Assembly: GCA_013398615.1 (NCBI GenBank)
Contig: VZSR01003803.1
Coordinates: 4,846,050 to 4,910,049, forward strand
Direction: 5' to 3'
DNA length: 64,000 nucleotides
Origin: Brachypodius melanocephalos
Taxonomy: Eukaryota; Chordata; Aves; Passeriformes; Pycnonotidae
The notes under the pieces are model-generated. The model did not search any database. It saw only the letters and a program-made list of their open reading frames with translations, and was not told where the DNA came from. Below, one piece after another: positions 49,219 to 61,167 of the stretch (the first letter of the stretch is position 1; each line of letters opens with the position of its first letter). A program made the position numbers and the translations under genes.

Positions 49219-49284
49219 AAAAAGAAAAAAAAAGAAAAAAAAAAAAAAAAAAAAAAAAAAACAAAAAAAAAAAAACCAAAAACC
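49219..49284. repeat. Long interrupted poly-A tract
   Basis: About 65 bp that is almost all A, broken by single G or C bases. No processed pseudogene is recognisable 5' of it. Confidence 0.97.
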
Positions 49285-51992
49285 AAGCACTGTAACCCAG
49301 TCTAGTTAAGTAAAGGGATTTCTTTGCTCAGTGAGGGCTTTCAGCACATAGGTAACTGCTCTGTTGAACCAAAGTCTTGACAGGAGTAAATGGGAAACAA
49401 TGTTGCTGAGGTGCATGGAATTATGTTATTTAAGCTGGGAATGTAATATGGCTTGTATTTCTCTTGTTCTCAGTATTCTGAGTAACAGAGCCAATATTTT
49501 TATTGGGGAAAGCCATTGTGAAAAACCTTGACACAAAGTGCTGCTGGCTTGAGAACCTTTATGAATGTCCTGGGGTGACTCTCAAATTTGTCTCAAACCA
49601 GGACAATGTTAAATGCATTTCAAGTTTAATAACACATTTAGGAGTTACTGAATATCTAGGGGCTTATGATTTGCATATAACTATTGGTACGATTTTTTTG
49701 TCAGACTGTGCCTTCCCTTTGAACAGTATCTAGGTAGAAAACTAGGACAAGTCTTACTTACCTGAAACTTTTTTGTGTTTTTGTACTTGAAAGTCTTCTG
49801 GGAGAAGCTGAAAGTTTCCTCACTGTATAACAGGGTCTTATATTAATGTTCCTTATTCCTCTGGAGTCACAAGCACTATACAAAACCCTTGCAAATTAAT
49901 GAAAGATTGTTTCGGGTGAGGCTACTTGAACTGAACCTGCCAAGAGCATAATGAAAGCTGGGTCTGGAGGTTGTGTGAGACCAATTGCGACTGAGAAATT
50001 AAAACTCTTGCATGGTAGTTGCACCCCTCAGCTATGCAGAGAGTGAACTATTTCCATGACTATTTAGTATTGCCCCAACCATGTTATATGATGGCACTGT
50101 TGCCTTTTTCCTTATTTATTCGGTGCCTCTGAAATCTTTGCTGCAGTCACCTTGCTATATTGCAGGTCCAAAACATGTTGGCCAAGGGCTTCCCCATAGG
50201 AACAGTGCCACTCTGGATTATGTTAAGCCTCACTGAATCTAAGGACTGTAACCAGTGCTCATTCCCTCCACTGAGAGAAGAATAGGAAGCCACTGAGGTA
50301 CAGCAATGAAAAAGTTGTTGAAAATAAATATCCCTAGATATGAGGCACATTACTGCTCTAAAAGACAAGTTTCACAAAGCTGAATTTATTGCAGGGCAGA
50401 GTTTGCTACATATTGATTAAGAAGAAGAAAATTTACATTTGCATGTGAATGTGTTGCAGGATAAAAACAAAAGAAAAAAAATGGAAGAAATAGAAAACGT
50501 GTGACACCTTCAACAAGAGTGTCAAGATTTGTAGCTGATGAAAAAATCTTGGAATGCACATGAATATAATATTGTTTGTGACTGGATATCTTGATAGGAA
50601 AATATAAATGTATATTCTTTATGAACAAATACCTTTTGCAAATACTTAGTCTAGGAAGAAGTGTTTGGTTTCTTCACGCATGTTTTCTTCAAACATTTTT
50701 GCTTTCTGATTTTTAGCTCTACTGATTAAAAAATAAAGGAATAGCATAGATATTAATGATATATTTTCTTCAAATCATTTACATACAAAAATAATTGTTC
50801 AGTAATTCCAATTTCTATCTTATGGAAAATATATGATATAACTTTTAAAGAAATACTCTCATTCCACCAAATAAGAATTCTTCTTGACGTTATTCATCCT
50901 TTTTGGTGTGAAGTATTATGAACACATTATAAACTAGAATAGATGAATAACATTTACTCTCAATTATGCTGGGCTTTTGGAATTACATCAGTAATTCCTC
51001 CTTAGTTGGTCATTTTTGTGCCTGAAAGCAGTTTCACTCTTTAAATGTTATTAAAAAGAAAAAAGTTTTTTTCTCTCACAAATTCAATTTGAAGTACATT
51101 AAATCATTTAAATAGTGAGTTATATGCTTGAGTATACTTGAGCAGATTTTTTGGATGTTCTTTTCTTGCCCTGTACCCTCAGTGGAATTTTATCTATTAT
51201 TGCCTGCTTTGGAAGGCAAAAATGTGATTTATGGTATCAAATAAACAGTTGATATTAATTATTTTTCAAGAATTTAGAGTGGAAATATTTATGAAGATGC
51301 TTAAAATCCAAAGGTCAATAAACAGCACAATTTTTCAATAATTTAATGCCAAGCTAATTTTGCTATTTGATTAAGAAACACAAGGGGACGGTGAAATACA
51401 CTTGCCAGGAATGAAATGCATTTACATTTTCCTTCCAGTAATGGTAATGGACTGACATCAGAAGCAAAAAAAAATAAACAAACAAGATATAGTCAATTTT
51501 CTGTGAAAATGAAAAACATTTTTCTGTAATTAAATTACTTCCCAGAGGAAATACATTTTTCAGTTCAATGCCACAGTCTTTCATCAGCTAACATTGCCCA
51601 GCATCTACAAGGAGAGCACTGAAACACTGAGATACCAGCATTTTTAAGTATGCAAATCTATAAGATTTTATTTGACAGAAATTAATGCTTTCATGGGAAA
51701 AAAGCTAGTTCAGCAGAAAATTACTTGTATGAGCTGGTTGCTGTTCACTTTGTTTCTCAATGTTTGTCTGCTTTCCTTGTCTTGCTGCACATTGGTGAAG
51801 TAATTCACAGACACATTCTCATCATGTTTCTCTGCAGGTAGAGCTACATCTGTCATCTAGTTTGCCCTTCCATCAAGACATGCTTTCTTTAGCAATCTGA
51901 GGACCTCAGCTACCTAGATAAAATTGCCAGACATTGATCAATTTATAATGATGAGTTTTAAACTCTTTTTTGGAACTACGCCCTGCATAGAG

Positions 51993-52105
51993 GTCTTTTG
52001 TGGGGTTTTGTGAGGGGGAATTGTTGGTTCATTGGTTGGTTGCTTGGTTGGTTGGGTTTTTGGTGTTGTTTTTGAGGGGTTATTGTTGTTTTTTACGTTT
52101 TTTTG
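51993..52105. repeat. G/T-rich simple repeat, (GGTT)n core
   Basis: Irregular repeats of ggtt, gtttt and ggggtt. The clearest GGTT core is at 52021-52060. One strand therefore carries many short G-runs. Confidence 0.9.
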
Positions 52106-55100
52106 AAACTTGAGCATTTCACTCCAAGAAACCAAAACATAGTCCATGGACACAGTGGAGCAAATAGGAAAACCACGGAATGAGTCCCAGACCACTGAGG
52201 ATGACCATTAGATCTAAAGCTTGTCATTGAGTGGCATCTAATATTGAACCTGTGTGTTTTGTCCTCAGTCTGAGGAGATTTAGTTCTGCATTTTTTCCCC
52301 TACCACGAGTTTCCAGGGTAAGCTGGAGTGTGGACATGCCACTGAAACTCTCATCTGTGCACTAAATGATGCAAAATTCAGGCAGCAAAAAGGAAGAAGA
52401 GCACAAGTAATGTTTTTACTCTGCTACAATAGAAAAGCTTAAATAAAAAGTATGAATTTGCACTTGCAGTCCCAGATCCTCACATTGCTGCTGAGTAGAA
52501 CATTGACAAGCTAACACAACTTGTCAAAAACACACGCTCCTTAAATTAGTTCACCAGATGCTTAACTTTCTTCCTTTATGTTACACACTTACAGTAGAAG
52601 CAGGTAGATTCAGAAAATCATGTATTTTTATTAGTATTTAATGAATGTTTTAATTTGAGATACAGAATTTCACAGTGTATCTTCTGACATGATGTGATAT
52701 GTTTCGAGAAGATGTGATAAACATTTGCAAGGCATTAAAAATGCAACTACAAAAATAAAAGGCACTTTTACAGTTTTCTCAAACAAGGCTTTGGTAGATA
52801 CTCTTCACTGTGATTCAAAATACCAGTGTCTTCTGTGGAAAAGACCTTCTCTTTCCTTTTGTTTACCAACTTCTCAAGACACTCAGTGATGGGCAGTAAA
52901 GGAATACTGCAGTAGTGGAAGTTGCCATGGGCAGAATGGAAGCTTCAGGCAAAGTTTATCAGGGAGATCCGCCTCTTGTGTCATGAGATGCAGAAAGGAA
53001 CCCTTTGCTTTTTAAACTCCCTCTCAGAAAGAAGCCTAGGTGCAACTGGATCCAATCTTAGCCCCAGACTTGGTCAAAGTCTCATGTCTAAAGGACTATA
53101 ATATGTGTAATTGATCCTTTGTAAGATGTTTTCCCACAGGATTGAGGATAGCAAACCAAATGCGTTTAAATGACTAAATAAATGATCTGTCTAAATGGAT
53201 GGTGGTGATGACTGGACTAAAATCCTTAATCAAAATTATTTACTACACGGATAACTACAACTACTAGTGTAGTGCACTCTTAATTGAAGCAATGTGAAAC
53301 AATGATGTTAAAGGTAGTAAGATATTGTTAAGTACAGGTTGATTTTACTCACTCATACACAATTGTGGGCAAATTTTGTTCAGGCTCAAGGGGAAACCTT
53401 TAACTGTGTCCCCAGTCAAGGGAGGAAATTCCACACGCACTCTGAGAAGGGCTATGTCAGAAGATCCTGCCATGAAAAAGTGGGACTGGGCTGTCAGTCA
53501 TGTCTACAGGCCAGCAGTGTCACCTTGCTGTCACCACCAGTGTCAGCTCAGCAGCCTCAGATAAGTTATCAGTACTATCACTTGTGGATTCCTTTATCAG
53601 GAACTTTGTCTGTCACATCACCACCAGTGCCAGGTTCTGTCAGGAAACATTGCACTTGTGTTTAACTCTGGCTTTGATGAGTCTCAGCACTCTCCAGCAC
53701 CAAAAGCAGTGACTCCCATTGTCCTTCCACCAGTGATAACCTTTTTGAAATAGGGTATTGCTCAAGCTGTTTTACCTCCACTGAGGCAGAGCATCCTGCT
53801 GCCCTAGTAGATGTTCTACCAGCATAGCTCTGTCTCAAGTCTACTGCAGAATCCACAATTTCCAGCTTGTTCTACTGCTGTACCAACTCCTCTTGCTACA
53901 TCTGTGTCTCCTCCCCATCATCTCTGGCATCTGCATGCGGTTCCTTACCTTCATGCTGGAGAGATGACGCTAAAAGCAAACCACACATGCCTTCTCCTCT
54001 CCCTGAGGGATAACATTCCTTATGACAGTGCTTTTGAGCATTTGGGATTAGCAGTCTCAGGTGAGTGGAGAAGGTAGAGGCTTGCTTATCTTGATAGTCT
54101 TGCATAAGGGAGAAACAGGTTCTGCAGCCCTTGCTTTGAGATAAAGTTCTCAAGGGACACTTTGGTGTCTCAGCAAGATTGGGCAGGGAAGGAAGAAAGG
54201 AAGGAGAGGGGCAATGATGTCCACAGCTGGAGTCGCTTTAAAACCTATTGAACTGTTTCTGAGAAGTTTAGTGGGATTAGTAAAAAGAGGAAATATATGG
54301 GTATTTCATGGGAGTTTGAACAGTATCATCTGTTGTGCTAACAGAAATACCTTTCAGTGGAAAGTAATTCCTGTAGCACTTTACAATCATCATCATCTTC
54401 TGTGCACCCATCAAACAGGTGTGAGGTAAGATATACTGCAGGGGCAACAGTCACTCCTGGATGGGACTGCTGAGCACCTGGATGCTCACCACATTCCCCA
54501 GGACACAAAAATAGCATCATTCCCTGACCAGTGTTAGCACAGCAGTGCTGCAACAATTTATCACATCTTCCAGACAAATCTGTGCATCATATGAGTGCTG
54601 TTTGTCTATAGACACAACACTAAATTTATTTTCTTTTAGCAAAAATCTGCAATGCATGTGTTGAGGTATCTATAAAGACATATATTTACTCAAAGTAACA
54701 CCTTTTTTCGTAGGCACAACCAGAGAAACCATTGTGATGCTAAATAGGAAAATGCATCTTTAAGGTCCTGATAGCATTTTATGGTTTTATTCATTTGTTT
54801 TATATCCCACAATATTTCTAAGTATAATTCTTTTCAAATGTAAATGCCAATAGGAACACTTTTTACATTCATTTACTTTGCTATGATTGCTATAGCAATT
54901 TATACAGTTTATTTATACACTTCATCTTTTTAAATAAAGAACTCCCTGTTGTTTGGCATAAAATAGTTCTAATTCAACAAAGAATATGAACCTACCACAG
55001 AGAAACTGATGTTGTTGCTGAAGAATATTTTGATTGCTTACCTGTTCCATGTAATTTCTAATTATAGAATTCACATTTTTCTACCGAATGCCAAGATAAT

Positions 55101-56756
55101 CTTTAAGTTTCTCATTGACCCTTATTCTTTGTCATTGTCTGTAGAAGTTGAGAATCGGTATTTAAAATCTCTATTGTTGAAAGAAAGTAAATAACCATGT
55201 ATTTTAAGGAATGGGGGTTGCTCTCATAACCTTCCTGCAGCAAGAATGACTTACCTGGGCAGAGTTGGAGAAATTAAATAAAACCAAAACAGTAAAAATC
55301 AGAACACTTGAAGATTTTCAGCACTGTTCCATATTAGTTTACACAATTTATACAGCATATTACTTTCTGAAAGCAAGAATTAATTGACAAAGTACTGGTG
55401 TTATTTTTCTAATCACAACTGTTACCCTTCTGTCACATTCATTTTTTTATGCTGGCCTAGAAGATATTTCAAAGGAGTGTGATCAGTGCAATTCTAATTT
55501 AGCTGGACTTTTCTCATGCTTTTATTATCAAACTATATAAATTAAAGAAACAAAAGAGAGTCATAAACTGATGTATAACAAGGACCTTTATCATGCTATA
55601 TGAAGAAAAAAAAAGGAAAAAAAAACACAAATAATTTTGTAATATATCTGTTAGAGTTGTTTATTGCAATAAATATTGTCTACTTGTTATTTCAATGAAT
55701 TAAAATGAAGTAATAATGAACAGGACAACAGACTTCCTAGAAATGTCAGTTCCTTGGGGTAACCTAGCATAGGGGCTGGAAAGTTTGCTTTTTATTGGTT
55801 TCGTTCCAGAAAAATAAAGCCAACCTAATTTGCAAGCAATATGGCAATAGTCTATCTAAAATGAACCACTGGTTTACACCAAAGTTTTTGTGCTTAAGTT
55901 TAAAAAACCACACTTTAAAGAAACATTCTCATAGAATGGCAGAATTACGTTTTATATATCAAAGTAACTACTCATGTTAAGAACATCACCACCACAGGCT
56001 AACACCATCCTTCACTGTGACTTTCCATATTTTCCAAGGATAGGAGGCATGAGAAGATGAACCAAAGTCAAAGCAATGGATATCAAGGATACTAATAACT
56101 AGAATAAGTTGTGCAAGCCCACCAGCACGGCCAAGTTTTTTTGTTAGCATGATACTGAAGGATTTGAAGCAGGTGATTTAAGTGGCTTTCAATATTTTTA
56201 CAGCGAGCTCCTTTTAGCCAGAGCAGCAAAATGGCAAAAAGTCCAGTTTGCGTTAACTGATGGATTTAGTAACTGGACCAAGAAAGTCGGCAGTACTGCC
56301 TGACAGAGATTGGTGATTGATACTGTGATAGCAAATGAGAGATAATAACCAGCAAAGTATTCATAATCTAAGTATTTTATGTTTGATGTGTCAGTGAAAA
56401 GGATCAATTCACCATGGAGATTGATAAAAAAACTAAGGAATTTTCTGTATGAAGAGGGACAATTCACAAATCAGTGTAAAAAACTTCAGTATTGGTGGCA
56501 GGGACAAGCTTCAGTATCTTCACATCCCATTTGTGAAAGATCATTAATAGAGCTCTAATCTCAGTACTTGTGTAATGCAGAGAAGTATTGCTGGTTTTAG
56601 TAATTCTAATGTAATCAAATCCATAGAAAACGTGATAAACAAGCAAGGGTTTTTTTTGATTGCTTGTTTATTTCTGGAAGATTAATACTCCAGTATTTTT
56701 CTCACTAATGTGGCAGTGAAATAAAATTCAAAATTATTTTAACTGGAAGAAATTAT

Positions 56757-56797
56757 TTCTTTTTCTTTTCTTTCCTTTCTTTCTTTTTTTTTTTTCT
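56757..56797. repeat. Polypyrimidine tract (CTTT)n
   Basis: About 40 bp of T and C only, directly before the ORF at 56820-57034, where it could act as the pyrimidine tract of a 3' splice site. Confidence 0.9.
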
Positions 56798-58899
56798 AAA
56801 TTTTTAACTGAGTTTTTAGAGTCAGATGTTTTAGACATGAAAGACATTGGATCAGAGACTGGAAATGAGGTTTCTGGATTTTCCTCCTCTGCCCAGAGAG
56901 CTTCTGCCCTACAGAATCCTACAATCATTGTGAAAAAGAGCAGTGTCATACCATCACCAGAGGGAAAACACTGCTTCCAGCCCAGCCTGTTTGGCTGGCT
57001 GGTGGTAAAGACACACTCCCACAAAGCACTTAGGGTGAGTTTTAGTCCCTGAGCTTGAGAAATACCTCATCATTGATCTTCCAGCATCTTACCTGGTTGC
57101 TTTCACTATCAGGATACCAAATTGAGCCAGCTACCATCTTATTCTATAGCTGAATGAAAAAGAATGCAATAGTATTTAGCAAAGTTCTCAGTTTGACAAG
57201 AGTTTTGAGAAGACCTGTTTGATGTAGCTCAGCTGTCATTAAAATTTTCAGATGAGAACATGACTTGCATGAAAGCAAGTAATGGGCAGCCTGTTACCTT
57301 CTGGGAAGAGATGCCTGGGGCCTGAGTAGAAACACAACCTTTAAGATGCTTGAGAGCTGCCAGAGTTAATATGATGCATCTCAAAGAGCATGAAGTAGCC
57401 CCTGGGTCTGGATAAAATGGAGCTATCATCTCACTGTGCACGGAAGGAGAGTCAGAACTATGGTTATGAAGATCATGAGCGTAACTTTGGCATCCAGAAC
57501 CATGATCACAAAGACTGAGCAAACTGACACGGTAGAAATAAAATGAATGGTCTGGGGACAGCTCCGAGGAGCAGATGCTTGTATGGCAATGTACAGAAAA
57601 ACTTCAGAAACCTCACAAGGCTGTGAGAAGATAGATATTCAGAAAAATATGGTAGCAGACCTAGCAGACTGACTAGTTAGGAAAGTTTAAAAGGTAGTAA
57701 TAAGGAGAAAATTCCTCACCTCTCAGAGGAAAAATAAAATAGAAAACATGACATGCCATCCTTTCATATTAACCCAGACCTGCTGAGGGACAAAAAGTGC
57801 TATTCAGAATTTTTTCTTTTGTCCTCAGAAGACTGTCTCTGCACTCTTAACAAATCTTGTGGCTTGGATTTTTTCTTTTTTTTATTAGATCCTTTAGTGG
57901 AGAATGCTCAACAAATGAACCATCTTGCTGTTCAGAATTGTCTTTATTTCCATTTTTTATTTATCTATGATTTCTGTGTTTCTTTTTTTTTCTCTTTACC
58001 CAGTGTGTGGCCTCACACTTTTGCATATTGCATTGCATACAAATACTCTGTTTCCTTAGGAGCTTTTTTATTGTGTGCATTACTGCAGAAAATAAACACC
58101 TCTAATTTTCACAAATTTGTATGCAACCTAGTGAGATATTCTTATTTTACTGTGATGAGAACCTAAAGTAGAGCAGTTTGTCCCTAAAATGCTTATTGAT
58201 TCTGAATGGTTGAAGTTCTTTAGTTCTAAATCCTTCCATTTTTCCTTCTTCTGCTCTCCAATTGTGTTGGCTTTCCACTTGTTACATTACAAGCTTTACA
58301 AAATCAATAGTTCTCCTCATTTTTTTGCCTTGTCAGTGCTGAATAAACAATGTGGAATGATAGAAGATAATTTTTTCCCACAAAGATTGAGAAAGAATTT
58401 GCGGTTTTGGCCGTCTTTCCAGGCACATGTCAAGTTATTGGTTAGTTAAACAACTGTTTGGGGAAGAGAAAAAAATTTGGACTCTCAGTACATTTTCTTT
58501 GCTTCCACTTTTTCAAGTTAGTTCTGTAGCCTATGCAACATGCAGGCAGATTCAGCTCACAAGGGAATTGCTCTAGGGAATATGTGCTCTCTCCAGCCCA
58601 GAAGTACGTGTACTTCTCTAGACTAAACACAACAGATTTGTCTCCTTATCACTTGCAGAGCCTTTGCAGTTTGCAAAGTTGATTGTCCTGGAGGCTCCAG
58701 TCTCCGTGCAATGCTAAGTGACCCAACGTGCCAGAAGACAACATGCAATTTATATTATTATTTATTGAATTCCAAGCATGCAAGTTCATATTATAAAAGT
58801 CTGAAAAGATGCTTTTGTGTGCGATATCCACGCCAGTGTCAGACAAATGGCCTCATACATTTTCCTGTGTCTTAGGACAGCCAGCAAAATAAATAAGAA

Positions 58900-59360
58900 A
58901 ACAGCGAGAGTCTTAGGGATGCTTCTGCATAATAATCTTCCTGCATCTCACTATTTGTGGTGACTGAGGGAGTCCCTGAGCATCAGCCAGGAGTTTTTTA
59001 ATCCTTCCCTTATAGCTGATTTTCCTTCCCAATAGTGATTGTCCATCACTATAAGAACCATGTAAGCTTTCAGTGTCTACTACCTCCACAGGCAAGAAGT
59101 TCTACAGCTGAACTATAGAGGAACAGATATTTTCCTCGCCCACATAAGATCACTTACCAGTTTCATCTGACGTCTCCTATTTATTGTTTTAGAAGTACAA
59201 CTGTACTAATTTTTACCAAAGCACTTAAGATTTTGAAGGCCTGTGTGTACCCTTCTCCCCAAAGGTATGTTTCTTCCTGGGTGATATCCCCCAATTCTGC
59301 TATTAGCTCTTTCTCAGACTGGTTGCCTTCTCTGTTCCTTTCCCAGGTATCCCTTTTCCC
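58900..59360 (-). repeat. Probable ancient L3/CR1-like LINE remnant
   Basis: 'caagaagttctacagctgaa' followed by ctatagaggaacagatattttcc (59092-59133) resembles the L3/CR1 3' region phrase for a dropped or weak ending ('gttccacagtttaactatg'). The surrounding sequence follows the same general order but is too decayed for a firm call; strand is inferred from CR1 3' regions elsewhere here. Confidence 0.4.
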
Positions 59361-61132
59361 TTTTGGAATAGAGTGGATGCTGTGTAGCACTGGTTCAAAA
59401 GAGCCCTGACATTGCTTTTAGACCATTTAATTCAAATATATGTAAGGAACAAAATTTTACATAAAAGAAACTGAGCATTTTTGAACTAAGTGAAGCATAT
59501 TTTTTATAATCATCTGGCAATTGTCAGTTTTAGTCAGACGTACCCAGAAAAAATAAACAGCTTGATGAATAAACCAAAGAAAAAATACTGTAATGTGTGT
59601 AAAGGCTGCACCGAAGAGGGAGAGAAAAATCATCACACTGTAGATCAAAGCTGTGAAACAAAATAAACAATATGAATAAAAAAGGAATAGCTTAGAGTTT
59701 TGTGTTTTGTTGGAGGCTTTTTGTTTGTTTGTTAATGTTGACTAGGTTAAGAAGATATGCATGAATATTTAACTCATATTAAATCTGTAGGTGACAAAAC
59801 AAAGTTGGTTTGGAATTGTTAAAAGATGCAGTGATCTAAGTTCCCAACATTTTGGATGGTAATAAGCCACATAGCTAAATCCCATCAAGAATCCTACTTA
59901 CTAAGTGATGGTACAATGTAGCCTAACAGGAGAAGAAAATAAAGAAAATACAAAGAAAAGGAAACCCTAGAAATAATGATCAACGTCCTGAAGCATTTGA
60001 AAGTGGAAACAAACTGTGAAAAGCAACATTATTGAATAAGAGTGGTACTTGGGGATGTCCTGTAAGAAGGTGAGGAATGAATTTGTGGGAAGATAGTGAG
60101 AAATGTTCCTGTCAGCTGGGCAGAAGCTGCAGTATGACAGCCTCCAATCACAGCTGCGTAGAAGAAAAATATCTAGACACAGACTGGCAAAGAGAGGAAA
60201 ATGGATAAACTTTAATTGCCTCAACAGAACTGGTTTTAGGCACATCTGAACACAAATCAGAAAAGTCATCTGAAAGAATGTGAAGCTGCTAAGAAACACA
60301 GGAAAATGGAAAACAACTTTTCAAATAATGAGAAATGGGAATTAGGAGAGGAAGAACTCCCAGTCCTTATCCTTATTAAACAAAATTTTGTTGAGTTTAA
60401 TGCTGTAAAACATTCAAACATAATAAGCAATCCACCAAAAGCATAAAAACAAGGATCAGGCTGCTACAAAAGTTTGTAGAGTCATTCATCAGGCCTGACC
60501 CCTAAAACTGACCAAAATCTTCAGGCGAGAGGAGGAAACTTTAAAATGTTTCAGCAAAACTGGCTTAAGGACTGCCTTGGACTTCTCTATTGATCCCTTG
60601 GCATGAGGGTTCTTCTTGCAAAGCCAGAAATTTGTCAAGGATTGTAAGACTATGAAAGTCCACAAATAATATTTATGCTACAATCATTTGCTATGAAGCC
60701 ATACAAAGTTTCACAGGGCAAATCACACTGGGAAAAATTCAGATCAGACTCTAACGCAATTAACTTCGTAGCAGGGAGGTCATCCTAGGGGAGAAAGCAA
60801 CACAACAAAGTCTCATTGAACTTCAAAATGCAGTTCAGATCCATAAAAAGAGTGGGTCTGTCCTCAGAAATAATAAAATTAATATAAGTAATTGTATAAA
60901 AAAATCTCTGTTGTTATGAAGGTAGAACTGAGAGTTCCTTGGAACAGCTCTGAATCTCTTTTTTGTTCAGTGTCATCTTCTAATCCATATGCACAGGTGG
61001 AAAGAGGAGGGAGAGCAACCTTCAGAGGCTCCTGGAGATGGAAACCTGCAAGTCTGAGTCAGCACCAAGTGTCATCTGGGACAAGACATCAGCAAAATGT
61101 TTCTGTGACTTACGCCTTCCTATTTCTGGGTT

Positions 61133-61134
<2 letters not shown>

Positions 61135-61162
<28 letters not shown>
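61135..61162. repeat. Poly-T tract (about 28 T)
   Basis: Uninterrupted T run. The ORFs crossing it on both strands are artefacts of the homopolymer. Confidence 0.95.

Positions 61163-61167
<5 letters not shown>

Noticed and set aside
57753..58166. 137-codon Phe-rich plus-strand ORF, considered as a membrane protein
   Set aside because: T-rich DNA gives Phe/Leu/Ser-rich readings by chance, and no splice sites or family motifs support it.
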